A stretch of 64,000 nt of DNA from Bradyrhizobium frederickii (GTDB taxonomy: Bacteria > Pseudomonadota > Alphaproteobacteria > Rhizobiales > Xanthobacteraceae), in the NCBI RefSeq assembly GCF_004570865.1, contig NZ_SPQS01000020.1, positions 1 through 64,000 on the forward strand. Direction: 5' to 3'. Below, in pieces: positions 25,194-35,697 of this stretch. The position numbers were made by a program, and so were the translations under genes. Below the pieces are notes generated by a model, which saw nothing but the letters and a program-made list of their open reading frames with translations, was not told the origin of the DNA and did not search any database. The number at the start of each line of letters is the position of its first letter. Position 1 is the stretch's first letter.

Positions 25194-25227
25194 GTGCGCT
25201 TGCTCCGAACGCGGAGCCTTGCTCCGC

Positions 25228-25330
25228 TGTCATCGTCCGCGCATGCGGACGATCCAGTATCCCAGAGGCGGTGGTGAATCACACAAAGGCCGCGGCGTAC
25301 TGGATTCCCCGGTCAAGCCGAGGCATGACA
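25228..25330. repeat. Palindromic repeat, family E (diverged)
   Basis: TGTCATCGTCCGCG at the left and CAAGCCGAGGCATGACA at the right flank a GATCCAGTATCCCAGAG segment shared with 63445. It lies between the cyclo-ligase gene and 6S RNA. Confidence 0.6.
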
Positions 25331-25369
25331 CCTACTGAACTTGCCGCAGTCTTTTCGACAGACACGGAC

Positions 25370-25525
25370 CGAAAAGCAAACAGTGCGAAGCCGCGTACGC
25401 CGTTGAAGCACTCGATCCCGGAGTTCCCTACGAAAGTAGGTGGGCACCATATGTCCGGGCCCACGGGCCCGGCCAGGGACAGTTCCCTAAAGGATCGATA
25501 AGGCCCCGGGGATATATGGCTCCTG
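25370..25525 (-). ncRNA. ssrS: 6S RNA
   Basis: The locus between zapA and the 5-FCL gene is the conserved site of 6S RNA, the regulator that binds sigma70 RNA polymerase. The minus-strand sequence folds into a long rod. A TCGATCC/GGATCGA stem near 25495 and 25420 encloses a CCGGGCCC/GGGCCCGG hairpin and a CCTAC/GTAGG hairpin with interrupted pairing between, as expected for the open central bubble. A CTTTTCG/CGAAAAG hairpin follows near 25350-25375. Exact ends are not defined by the sequence. Confidence 0.7.
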
Positions 25526-25642
25526 ACGCGCGTCGCAGCCTCGCTCGGACAATGTAACAACGATACTGACGAATCGCTAGCCCGGCGAGAGCGCGGAGCT
25601 TCGGCGTAATGACGCGAGCTGCCAGCCACGGCGGAAGTGCGC

Positions 25643-25761
25643 TCCCTCCCCCGCTTGCGGGGGAGGGTTGGGGAGAGGGTGTCTCCGCAGGCGAGAACCC
25701 CCAAGAGGTGAGAGCCCTCACCCGCGCCTTCGGCGCGACCTCTCCCGCAGGCGGGAGAGGT
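25643..25761. repeat. Palindromic repeat, family A
   Basis: The left part TCCCTCCCCCGCTTGCGGG and right part CTCTCCCGCAGGCGGGAGAGG each form hairpins. The centre has GAGAGCCCTCACCCGC. It lies between 6S RNA and zapA. Confidence 0.7.
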
Positions 25762-25810
25762 CGAGCCCGTCGCCACATCGAGGACGATAACTCAGAGCCT
25801 CTTCCGCGGC

Positions 25811-26194
25811 CTACCCGATCGCAATCCCATTGCCCACCGTCCGATTCAGGACCTGGGTCGATTTCTCGATGCGCTCGGCTGCCGCGTTCAGCGCGTTGAC
25901 CACGGCGGTCTGCGTCAGCCGCGCCCGCTCGACGGCGGCGTTGCGGAAATCCCGGAGCTCGGTCAGTTCCTGCTCCATGGTGCGAACACGGTTGCCGGCG
26001 TCGACCAGCTCGTCGCAGACGGTGAGCGCGGCCATCACGGTGAGGCGGGCATCGCCGATCTCGCCGAATTTTCCGCGCAGCGACTGGATCCGCGTCTCCA
26101 GGCTCTCGGCGAGCTTGAGCAACCGCACCTCCTGGCCCTCCTCGCAGGCCATGCGGTATTGCCGGCCATTGATGGTGACGTTGATGTGGCTCAT
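25811..26194 (-). CDS. zapA: ZapA, FtsZ-associated cell division protein
   Basis: This is 127 residues. The ZapA globular head (MSHINVTINGRQYRMACEEG, LLKLAESLETRIQSLR, DARLTVMAALTVCDELVDA) is followed by a coiled coil to the end. ZapA cross-links FtsZ filaments at the septum. The start overlaps the DUF4164 stop by 4 bp (ATGA), so the two are coupled. The 6S RNA locus follows. Confidence 0.93.
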   Translation of the reverse strand: MSHINVTINGRQYRMACEEGQEVRLLKLAESLETRIQSLRGKFGEIGDARLTVMAALTVCDELVDAGNRVRTMEQELTELRDFRNAAVERARLTQTAVVNALNAAAERIEKSTQVLNRTVGNGIAIG

Positions 26195-26511
26195 CCATCC
26201 TCTCCGGTATCGAGCACCGAGCGTATCGTGACGATCGCGGAATCCAGCCGGTCGGAGATCTCGCGGTTGGTGCGCTCGAGCTTGCGCGCCTTCACCAGCG
26301 CGCCATCGAGCTCGTCGGCAAGCCGCGAACGGTCCGCACCCAGCGCCTGAATGCGCGCCGCGAGCTCGTTCTCGTCGCGATCGGCATCGCGCCGCCGCTC
26401 CACCGCGCTTTCGAGCGCGTCGAGCGCCGCCATCAGCCTGCGGGTCGCGATCTCGATCTCGACCGCGGAGGACTCCGTCATGGCGGCACTGTTGGACACG
26501 CGATCGTTCAT
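26191..26511 (-). CDS. DUF4164 coiled-coil protein, partner gene of zapA
   Basis: This is about 106 residues from the ATG at 26511; ATG 26478 is an alternative start, and the extension to 26577 is unlikely. The sequence is almost entirely heptad-like coiled coil: ATRRLMAALDALESAVERR, ELAARIQALGADRSRLADEL, LDGALVKARKLERTNREIS. The family regularly sits directly before zapA in Rhizobiales, with overlapping genes. A role with ZapA at the divisome, similar to ZapB, is an inference from position and coiled-coil form. Confidence 0.8.
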   Translation of the reverse strand: MNDRVSNSAAMTESSAVEIEIATRRLMAALDALESAVERRRDADRDENELAARIQALGADRSRLADELDGALVKARKLERTNREISDRLDSAIVTIRSVLDTGEDG

Positions 26512-26771
26512 GTAGTCAGCGGCGGAACCTGGCGGCCTTTGCCCAGTGGCCTTTTCCTGGGGCTTGCCGCCCGGCAAAAGACTCGGTTCGGCAAGCGGTT
26601 AGAAGCAGAAATTTACGTGGCAAGCTAGCCAAGCGCAACGCCGCCGCGAAACTATGCACCGATCAATCGGACCGACGTCATCCCGATTCGTCAGTTCCGC
26701 CGCGCACGCGCCTCGCGGAAAGCCGATCTCCACAGAGGCAACTTTTGCGGCCAAATCAGCGTTTGACTGCC

Positions 26772-26800
26772 TTGGACTCCCGGAACCGAGGTGCTATCCC
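26772..26800 (+). promoter_or_regulatory. Candidate promoter of transketolase
   Basis: TTGGAC at 26772-26777 and TATCCC at 26795-26800 are 17 bp apart, close to the alphaproteobacterial housekeeping pattern CTTGAC-N17-CTATAT. They lie 86 bp before the tkt start. The rest of the 26512-26885 gap shows no gene. Confidence 0.4.
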
Positions 26801-26885
26801 AGCCCCGACCTTCAGTGGCCGCCAGGCTCCTCCCCGCGCGGGCGTACATCGCCTCCAAGCGCCTCATTTCAGACGGACTTCAGAC

Positions 26886-28871
<1,986 letters not shown>

Positions 28872-29019
28872 GAGTTGAGCTTGCCGCAAAAAAGGACTAC
28901 GTAATCCCTCATATGATCAAGCACCGCCCGGCCGAACCGGGCGCCCGCCCCTAAAAAACCCTCGCAGGCGCGCATAGCGCGTTGTGCGGGATGACAACGG
29001 TCATTGAAGGAGACGAAAC

Positions 29020-30027
29020 ATGGCAGTCCGCGTCGGAATTAACGGTTTTGGCCGCATCGGTCGCAACATCCTGCGGGCTATCGCCGAGTCCGGCCGCAAG
29101 GACATCGAGGTCGTCGGCATCAACGACCTCGGTCCGGTCGAGACCAACGCCCATCTGCTCCGTTTCGACAGCGTCCATGGCCGCTTCCCCGGCACCGTCA
29201 CCGTCGACGGCGACTCGATCAACCTCGGAGGCGGCAAGATCAAGGTGACCGCCGAGCGCGATCCCTCGAAGCTGCCCTGGAAGGATCTCGGCGTCGACAT
29301 CGCGATGGAATGCACCGGCATCTTCACCTCGAAGGACAAGGCATCCGCGCATCTGACCGCCGGCGCCAAGCGCGTGCTGGTCTCCGCGCCCGCCGACGGC
29401 GCCGACGCCACCATCGTCTACGGCGTCAACCACGAGACGCTGACGAGGGATCATCTGGTCGTCTCCAACGGAAGCTGCACCACCAACTGCCTGGCGCCGA
29501 TTGCCAAGGTGCTGAACGACCTCGTCGGCATCGAGACCGGCTTCATGACCACGATCCACGCCTATACCGGCGACCAGCCGACGCTCGATACGATGCACAA
29601 GGATCTCTACCGCGGCCGCGCGGCGGCGATGTCGATGATCCCGACCTCGACCGGTGCGGCGAAGGCGATCGGCCTCGTGCTGCCCGAGCTGAAGGGCAAG
29701 CTCGACGGCGTCGCGATCCGCGTGCCGACCCCGAACGTCTCGGTGGTCGACCTCAAGATCGTCGCCAAGCGCGCCACCGACGCCAAGGAGATCAACGCGG
29801 CGATGAAGCGCGCCAGCGAGCAGCAGCTCAAGGGCATCCTCGGCTACACCAATGCGCCGAACGTCTCGATCGACTTCAACCACGACCCGCACTCCTCGAC
29901 CTTCCACGAGGACCAGACCAAGGTGCAGAACGGCACGCTGGTGCGCGTGATGTCCTGGTACGACAACGAGTGGGGCTTCTCGAATCGCATGGCGGACACC
30001 GCCGCCGCGATGGCGAAGGTGATCTAA
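29020..30027 (+). CDS. gap: Glyceraldehyde-3-phosphate dehydrogenase
   Basis: This is 335 residues. The NAD-binding Rossmann motif is GINGFGRIG (residues 6-14). The active-site Cys153 lies in SNGSCTTNCLAP, and His is in TTIHAYTGDQPTLD. A substrate site is at TSTGAAKAIGLVLPELKGK. AAGGAGA precedes the ATG. It oxidises glyceraldehyde-3-phosphate, or reduces bisphosphoglycerate in gluconeogenesis. The gene is 148 bp after tkt; a CGCCCGG/CCGGGCG hairpin at 28925-28943 lies in that gap. Confidence 0.97.
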   Translation: MAVRVGINGFGRIGRNILRAIAESGRKDIEVVGINDLGPVETNAHLLRFDSVHGRFPGTVTVDGDSINLGGGKIKVTAERDPSKLPWKDLGVDIAMECTGIFTSKDKASAHLTAGAKRVLVSAPADGADATIVYGVNHETLTRDHLVVSNGSCTTNCLAPIAKVLNDLVGIETGFMTTIHAYTGDQPTLDTMHKDLYRGRAAAMSMIPTSTGAAKAIGLVLPELKGKLDGVAIRVPTPNVSVVDLKIVAKRATDAKEINAAMKRASEQQLKGILGYTNAPNVSIDFNHDPHSSTFHEDQTKVQNGTLVRVMSWYDNEWGFSNRMADTAAAMAKVI

Positions 30028-30037
30028 CTCCGCTCTC

Positions 30038-30168
30038 GTGTCCCGGACGCGATGCAGCGTGAAACGCTGCTTCGCAGATCCGGGACCCATCTCAACCGTG
30101 GGACTCGCCGCAACATGGGTCCCGGTTCTGCACGGCGGCACTTCGCGCCGCGATGCGTCCAGGACAAG
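30038..30168. repeat. Palindromic repeat, family D
   Basis: It begins GTGTCCCGGACGCGATGCAGC and ends GCGATGCGTCCAGGACA, with an inner GATCCGGGACCCAT / ATGGGTCCCGG pairing. It lies between gap and pgk. Relatives are at 43379 and 60224. Confidence 0.75.
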
Positions 30169-30177
30169 GGCTCTCCG

Positions 30178-31374
30178 ATGACCAACAAATTCCGCACCCT
30201 CGACGACGTCGACGTGAAGGGCAAGCGCGTGCTGCTGCGCGTCGATCTCAACGTGCCCATGGACAATGGCCGCGTCAGCGACGCGACCCGGCTCGAGCGC
30301 GTCGCGCCGACCATCACCGAAATCTCGGACAAGGGCGGCAAGGTCATCCTGCTCGCGCATTTCGGTCGGCCGAAGGGGCGCGATGCCAAGGACTCGCTCA
30401 AGCCCGTTGCCGAGGCGCTGTCGAAGGTGGTGAAGAAGCCGGTTGCCTTCGCCGACGATTGCATCGGCGAGCCCGCGGCCAAGGCTGTCGCCGGTCTGAA
30501 GGATGGCGACATTCTCTGCCTCGAAAACACCCGCTTCCACAAGGAAGAGGAAAAGAACGATCCGGCCTTCGTTGCGGAATTGGCGAAGCTCGGCGACATC
30601 TGGGTCAATGACGCGTTCTCGGCCGCGCACCGCGCCCACGCCTCGACCGAAGGCCTCGGCCACAAGCTGCCGGCCTATGCCGGCCGCACCATGCAGGCCG
30701 AGCTCGACGCGCTGGAGAAGGCGCTGGGCTCGCCGACCAAGCCTGTTATCGCCATCATCGGCGGCGCCAAGGTCTCGACCAAGATCGACCTGCTCGAAAA
30801 CCTCGTGACCAAGGTCGACGCGCTGGTGATCGGCGGCGGCATGGCCAACACCTTCCTGCACGCGCAAGGCGTTGCGGTCGGCAAGTCGCTGGCCGAGAAG
30901 GATCTTAGCGCCACCGCGCTGCGCATCATGGAGAAGGCGGACGCCGCCAATTGCGCCATCATCCTCCCCGTGGACGCCACCGTTGCCTATCACTTCGCCG
31001 CCAACGCGCCCTCGCACGCCTATGGGCTCGACGCGATCCCGGCCGACGGCATGATCCTCGACGTCGGCCCGCAATCGGTCGCCCGCGTCCACGCCGCGAT
31101 CGACGACGCGGCGACGCTGGTCTGGAACGGCCCCCTGGGCGCGTTCGAGATGCAGCCGTTCGACCGCGGCACGGTCGCGGCCGCCAAGCACGCTGCCGAG
31201 CGCACCAAGGCCAAGAAGCTGATCTCGATCGCGGGCGGCGGCGACACCGTCGCGGCGCTCAACCAGGCCCATGTGGCCGGTGACTTCACCTATGTCTCGA
31301 CCGCCGGTGGCGCGTTCCTCGAGTGGATGGAAGGCAAGCCCCTGCCCGGCGTCGAGGTGCTGCGCGTCAAGTAA
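30178..31374 (+). CDS. pgk: Phosphoglycerate kinase
   Basis: This is 398 residues. The N-terminal substrate domain shows RVLLRVDLNVPMDNG, LAHFGRPKG and LENTRFHKEEEKND. The hinge and ATP domain show IIGGAKVSTKIDLLENL, IGGGMANTFL, WNGPLGAFE and AGGGDTVAAL. It makes ATP from 1,3-bisphosphoglycerate or works in reverse. The ATG at 30178 is the family start, with AAGGG upstream inside the end of the palindromic repeat. An upstream in-frame extension through the repeat is rejected. Confidence 0.97.
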   Translation: MTNKFRTLDDVDVKGKRVLLRVDLNVPMDNGRVSDATRLERVAPTITEISDKGGKVILLAHFGRPKGRDAKDSLKPVAEALSKVVKKPVAFADDCIGEPAAKAVAGLKDGDILCLENTRFHKEEEKNDPAFVAELAKLGDIWVNDAFSAAHRAHASTEGLGHKLPAYAGRTMQAELDALEKALGSPTKPVIAIIGGAKVSTKIDLLENLVTKVDALVIGGGMANTFLHAQGVAVGKSLAEKDLSATALRIMEKADAANCAIILPVDATVAYHFAANAPSHAYGLDAIPADGMILDVGPQSVARVHAAIDDAATLVWNGPLGAFEMQPFDRGTVAAAKHAAERTKAKKLISIAGGGDTVAALNQAHVAGDFTYVSTAGGAFLEWMEGKPLPGVEVLRVK

Positions 31375-31428
31375 CTCAAGTCGGCAAACATCGCGGCCTT
31401 GAAAGGCCCCAACGGGAGAAAAAGACAG

Positions 31429-32496
31429 ATGGCTCGGATCACGTTACGTCAACTGCTCGACCACGCGGCGGAGAACGATTACGGCGTACCGGCCTTCAAC
31501 ATCAATAATATGGAACAGGCGCTGGCGATCATGGACGCGGCCAACCAGGTCGACGCGCCCGTCATCATCCAGGCCTCGCGCGGCGCGCGCTCCTACGCCA
31601 ACGACGTCATGCTCAAGCACATGATGGACGCGGTGACCGAGATCTATCCGCACATTCCAGTCTGCGTGCATCTCGACCACGGCAACGAGCCGGCGACCTG
31701 CATGACCGCGATCCAGGCCGGTTTCACCTCGGTCATGATGGACGGCTCGCTGAAGGCCGACGGCAAGACGCCCGGCGACTGGGCCTACAATGTCGGCGTC
31801 ACCAAGACCGTGACCGACATGGCCCATCTCGGCGGCATCTCGGTTGAGGGCGAGCTCGGCGTGCTCGGCTCGCTCGAGACCGGCATGGGCGACAAGGAAG
31901 ACGGCCACGGCGCCGAAGGCAAGCTCAGCCACGACCAGCTCCTGACCAATCCGGACGAGGCCGTGAAGTTCGTCAAGGAAACCAGGGTCGACGCGCTCGC
32001 GATCGCGATGGGGACGTCCCACGGCGCCTACAAGTTCACCCGCAAGCCCGACGGCGACATCCTCGCCATGAACGTGATCGAGGAGATCCACCGCAAGCTG
32101 CCGAACACGCATCTCGTGATGCACGGTTCGTCCTCGGTGCCGCAGGAGCTGCAGGACATCATCAACGCCTATGGCGGCAAGATGAAGCCGACCTGGGGCG
32201 TGCCCGTGAGCGAGATCCAGCGCGGCATCAAGAACGGCGTGCGCAAGATCAACATCGACACCGACAACCGCATGGCGATGACCGGCCAGATCCGCAAGGT
32301 GCTCAAGGACAGCCCGGAAGAGTTCGATCCGCGCAAGTACCTGAAGCCGGCGATGGAGGCCATGACCAAGCTGTGCAAGCAGCGCCTGCAGGAGTTCAAC
32401 ACCGCGGGGCAAGCTTCCAAGATCAAGAAGGTGCTGACCACCGCCGAGATGGCCAAGCGCTACGCCAAGGGCGAGCTGGATCCCCGCGTCGCGTAA
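31429..32496 (+). CDS. fba: Fructose-bisphosphate aldolase, class II
   Basis: This is 355 residues from the ATG at 31429, preceded by GGGAGAAAAAGA. Zinc-ligand regions are visible: CVHLDHGNEPATC, GGISVEGELGVLGSLETG, and VMHGSSSVP. Together with GTSHGAYKFTRKPDGD and KINIDTDNRMAMTG these mark the CbbA/FbaA type, which is typical of Calvin-cycle clusters. It cleaves fructose- or sedoheptulose-bisphosphate. A class I aldolase of unrelated origin follows after a palindromic repeat. Confidence 0.95.
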   Translation: MARITLRQLLDHAAENDYGVPAFNINNMEQALAIMDAANQVDAPVIIQASRGARSYANDVMLKHMMDAVTEIYPHIPVCVHLDHGNEPATCMTAIQAGFTSVMMDGSLKADGKTPGDWAYNVGVTKTVTDMAHLGGISVEGELGVLGSLETGMGDKEDGHGAEGKLSHDQLLTNPDEAVKFVKETRVDALAIAMGTSHGAYKFTRKPDGDILAMNVIEEIHRKLPNTHLVMHGSSSVPQELQDIINAYGGKMKPTWGVPVSEIQRGIKNGVRKINIDTDNRMAMTGQIRKVLKDSPEEFDPRKYLKPAMEAMTKLCKQRLQEFNTAGQASKIKKVLTTAEMAKRYAKGELDPRVA

Positions 32497-32522
32497 GCGA
32501 TCGCGAAGGTGGCGTGATGTAT

Positions 32523-32660
32523 CCCTCCCTCTCCCCGTTCTTACGGGGAGAGGGTCGGGGTGAGGGGCTCTCTCCGCGAGTTGTGGCCTACCGACAGACC
32601 TGTACCCCCTCACCCGGATCGCTCCGCGATCCGACCTCTCCCCGCAAGCGGGGCGAGGTG
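32523..32660. repeat. Palindromic repeat, family A
   Basis: The left CCCTCCCTCTCCCCG with GGGGAGAGGG and the right CCTCTCCCCGCAAGCGGGG form nested hairpins. GGTGAGGGGCTCTC and CCCCCTCACCCGG also pair. It separates the two aldolase genes. Confidence 0.7.
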
Positions 32661-32794
32661 AAGGGTCGCCCAGCCCGGCCAGTCATTTTACCCGACGCCC
32701 CCCCTTTACCCTGCGACGAACGTTAGCTCGGCAATTGCCCGAGAACGGTCTATTTTCACGGGCAAGGGCAGAATCGTTTTGGGAGGACCTCTCG

Positions 32795-33820
32795 ATGAAT
32801 CTGACTGAGCTCAACAGGATCGCGACCGCCATGGTGGCACCCGGCAAGGGTATCCTCGCCGCCGACGAATCCTCCGGCACCATCAAGAAACGCTTTGACG
32901 CAATCGGCGTGGAATCGACCGAAGAGAACCGCCGCGACTATCGCGAGATGCTGTTCCGCGCCAAGGACGCCATGAGCCAGTACATCTCCGGCGTGATCCT
33001 CTATGACGAGACGATCTGGCAGGACGCCAAGGACGGCACGCCGCTGATCAAGCTGATCGAACAGAGCGGTGCCATTCCCGGCATCAAGGTCGACGAGGGC
33101 ACGCAGGCCCTGCCGATGTGTCCGGGAGAGCTCGTCACAGTCGGGCTCGACAAGCTTGCCGAGCGGCTGAAGAAATATTACGAGCGCGGCGCGCGCTTCG
33201 CCAAATGGCGTGCGGTGATCGACATCGGCAGCGGCATCCCCTCTATGACCGCGATCAGCGTCAACGCCCACGCGCTGGCGCGCTATGCCGCGCTGTGCCA
33301 GGCCGCGCAGATCGTGCCGATCGTCGAGCCTGAGGTGCTGATGGACGGCGACCACGACATCGATCGCTGCTATGAGGTCACGGGGCGCGTGCTCAACAAG
33401 ACGTTCCAGGAATTGAGGGTCCAGCGCGTCGTGCTCGAAGGCATGGTGCTGAAGCCCAACATGGCGATCTCAGGCAAGAAGTGCGCAAAGCAGGCTTCCG
33501 TCGAGGAAGTCGCCGAGAAGACGATCCGGCTGCTGAAGGCCTGCGTGCCCGCGGCGGTGCCCGGTATCGCCTTCCTCTCCGGCGGCCAGTCGGATGAAGA
33601 GGCAACCGCGCATCTCAACGCCATGCACAAGCTCGGCCCGCTGCCCTGGGGCCTGACCTTCTCCTACGGCCGCGCGCTGCAAGCGGCGCCGCAGAAGGCC
33701 TGGTCCGGCAAGGCCGAGAACGTCGCGGCCGGCCAGCGCGCCTTCAGCCATCGCGCGCGAATGAACGGCCTCGCAGCCAAGGGTGAGTGGCAAAGCAGCC
33801 TGGAACAGAAGGCAGCCTAG
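32795..33820 (+). CDS. Fructose-bisphosphate aldolase, class I
   Basis: This is 341 residues from the ATG at 32795, with GGGAGGACC upstream. Class I features are clear: AMVAPGKGILAADESSGTIKKRF, KWRAVIDIGSG, IVPIVEPEVLMDGDHD, and VVLEGMVLKPNM, whose Lys forms the Schiff base. LSGGQSDEEATAHLNAM is also present. It catalyses the same reaction as the class II enzyme next door but without metal. The two are unrelated folds of mechanism, so this is not a tandem duplication. Confidence 0.95.
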   Translation: MNLTELNRIATAMVAPGKGILAADESSGTIKKRFDAIGVESTEENRRDYREMLFRAKDAMSQYISGVILYDETIWQDAKDGTPLIKLIEQSGAIPGIKVDEGTQALPMCPGELVTVGLDKLAERLKKYYERGARFAKWRAVIDIGSGIPSMTAISVNAHALARYAALCQAAQIVPIVEPEVLMDGDHDIDRCYEVTGRVLNKTFQELRVQRVVLEGMVLKPNMAISGKKCAKQASVEEVAEKTIRLLKACVPAAVPGIAFLSGGQSDEEATAHLNAMHKLGPLPWGLTFSYGRALQAAPQKAWSGKAENVAAGQRAFSHRARMNGLAAKGEWQSSLEQKAA

Positions 33821-33823
33821 ATC

Positions 33824-34513
33824 TTGTCGAACAAACCGCCTCCGCCGCGACCGGCGCCGCGCCTTTACCTTGCGACGCCTGTCGTCGATGATCCCGCTGC
33901 GCTTCTCGCCGAGCTGCCGGGCCTGCTCGGCTCTGCCGACATCGCGGCCGTGCTGCTGCGGCTGAAGGAGACCGACCACCGCAGCATGATCTCGCGCATC
34001 AAGGCGCTGGCGCCTCCGGTGCAGAAGGCGGGCGCCGCGCTGCTGGTCGAGGGCCATGCCGAGCTGGTCGCGCGCGGCGGCGCGGACGGCGCGCACCTGC
34101 CCGGCATCGCGGCGCTGAAGGAGGCGCTGCCGTCGCTCAAGCCCGATCGCATCGCCGGCGTCGGCGGGCTGACGACGCGGCACCATTCCATGGATGCGGG
34201 CGAGATGGGCGCGGATTACGTGCTGTTCGGCGAGCCCGATGCGAAAGGCCAGCGTCCCTCGGCGCAAGCGATCGCCGAGCGGCTGGACTGGTGGGCCGAG
34301 CTGTTCGAGCCGCCCTGCGTCGGCTTTGCCATGTCGCCCGAAGAAGCCCACGACTTCGCCCTCAGCGGCGCCGATTTCGTGCTGGTCGGCGACTTCATCT
34401 GGTCCGATCCGCGCGGGCCCAAGGCCGCGCTGATCGAGGCGGACGCCGCGATCAAGAAGGCGCACGCGACGGCGACGGCGAGCCAGAATCCTGCCGGCGG
34501 CGAGCACGGCTAG
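33824..34513 (+). CDS. Thiamine phosphate synthase-like (ThiE/TenI) protein
   Basis: This is 229 residues, starting with TTG three bases after the aldolase stop, so translation is probably coupled. A TIM-barrel of the ThiE/TenI family is suggested by LYLATPVVDDPAALLAELP, AAALLVEGHAELVARGGADG-like AALLVEGHAELVA and GADGAHLPG, GVGGLTTRHHSMDAGEMGAD, and YVLFGEPDAKG. The family makes thiamine phosphate from HMP-PP and HET-P, but the phosphate-binding Gly stretch near the C-terminus is weak. TenI-like non-catalytic relatives are possible. Its place after aldolase genes is common in Bradyrhizobium. Confidence 0.75.
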   Translation: MSNKPPPPRPAPRLYLATPVVDDPAALLAELPGLLGSADIAAVLLRLKETDHRSMISRIKALAPPVQKAGAALLVEGHAELVARGGADGAHLPGIAALKEALPSLKPDRIAGVGGLTTRHHSMDAGEMGADYVLFGEPDAKGQRPSAQAIAERLDWWAELFEPPCVGFAMSPEEAHDFALSGADFVLVGDFIWSDPRGPKAALIEADAAIKKAHATATASQNPAGGEHG

Positions 34514-34521
34514 CGCCCGAT

Positions 34522-35598
34522 ATGAAGCTCCCCTGCATCACCATGCTGGCTACGTTGCTGCTCACGGTACCGGCGGCCGCGCAGCTCCAGATCACCCCGC
34601 CGGCCACCGTACCGAGCGCTGCGCCTGAGAAGCAGAAGCCCAAGCCGCCCGCGCCCGCCAAGAAGAAGGAGGCTGCGCCGAAGCCTTCGGCCTCGCCCAA
34701 GCCGGCCCCCTCCTCCAAGCCGACGCCGACCCCGACGGTGATCCCGGCGCCGCCGACCGATAATTCCAGCGCCGATCTGGTGTACGGCGCCTATCAGCGC
34801 GGCCAGTACAAGACGGCGTTCGAGCTCGCCACCGCCCGCGCGCAGGCCGGCGATCCCAAGGCGATGACCATGCTGGGCGAGCTCTATTCCAACGCCATGG
34901 GCATTCGCCGCGACTATGCCAAGGCGGCCGAATGGTACAAGCGCGCCGCGGACGCCGGCGACCGCGAGGCGATGTTCGCGCTCGCGATGCTGCGCATTTC
35001 AGGCCGCGGCGGCCCGGTCGACAAGGGCGAGGCGGTCAAGCTGATGGCGTCCGCCGCCAAGCTCGGCGAGCCCAAGGCGGCCTATAACCTCGCTCTGCTC
35101 TATCTGGATGGCCAGACCCTGCCGCAGGACGTCAAGCGCTCGGCCGAGCTGCTGCGCCAGGCCGCCGATGCCGGCCTGGCCGAGGCGCAATACGCGCTCG
35201 CGACCTTCTACAAGGAAGGCACCGGCGTTCCGAAGGACCCGGAACGCGCGGTGCGGCTGCTCCAGGCCGCCTCGCTCGCCGACAATGTCGACGCCGAGGT
35301 CGAATATGCCATCGCCATGTTCAACGGCAGCGGCACGCCGAAGAACCAGCCGGCCGCCGTCGCCCTGCTCCGCAAGGCTTCCCGCCAGGGCAGCGCGATC
35401 GCACAGAACCGGCTGGCGTGGGTGCTGATCAACGGCGTTGGCACGACCATGGACAAGGTCGAGGGCTTCAAATGGCACCTGGTGGCCAAGACCGCCGGCA
35501 AGGGCGACCCGGAGCTCGACAAGCAATTGTCCGACCTGCCGGCCGAGGACCGCGCCAAGGTGGAGGCCGCCGCCAAGAAATGGCTCGGAAACAAATGA
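34522..35598 (+). CDS. Secreted Sel1-repeat protein
   Basis: This is 358 residues. A signal peptide (MKLPCITMLATLLLTVPAAA) is followed by a Pro/Lys/Ala-rich linker (residues ~25-85). Then come about six Sel1-like TPR repeats (AKAMTMLGELYSNAMGI, AEWYKRAADAGDREAMFALA, AYNLALLYLDGQTLPQD and so on). Such proteins act as periplasmic scaffolds for protein partners. ExoR of rhizobia is a relative in architecture but not assigned here. The gene begins 9 bp after the ThiE-like stop. Confidence 0.85.
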   Translation: MKLPCITMLATLLLTVPAAAQLQITPPATVPSAAPEKQKPKPPAPAKKKEAAPKPSASPKPAPSSKPTPTPTVIPAPPTDNSSADLVYGAYQRGQYKTAFELATARAQAGDPKAMTMLGELYSNAMGIRRDYAKAAEWYKRAADAGDREAMFALAMLRISGRGGPVDKGEAVKLMASAAKLGEPKAAYNLALLYLDGQTLPQDVKRSAELLRQAADAGLAEAQYALATFYKEGTGVPKDPERAVRLLQAASLADNVDAEVEYAIAMFNGSGTPKNQPAAVALLRKASRQGSAIAQNRLAWVLINGVGTTMDKVEGFKWHLVAKTAGKGDPELDKQLSDLPAEDRAKVEAAAKKWLGNK

Positions 35599-35697
35599 CT
35601 TGACCCAATGACTTGACGCCAGCGCCCCTGCAGGGCACCCAAGGCGTCAAACAGGCGCGATGTCCCGCCCTTTTCCCCCGATCAAGACCGAAAGCTC

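Noticed and set aside
28925..28943. Hairpin between tkt and gap as a terminator
   Set aside because: The stem is good but no T-run follows on either strand. It may be only a spacer structure.
28951..31272. 773-codon minus-strand frame opposite gap and pgk
   Set aside because: It is a shadow of two certain glycolytic genes with no independent start or family match.
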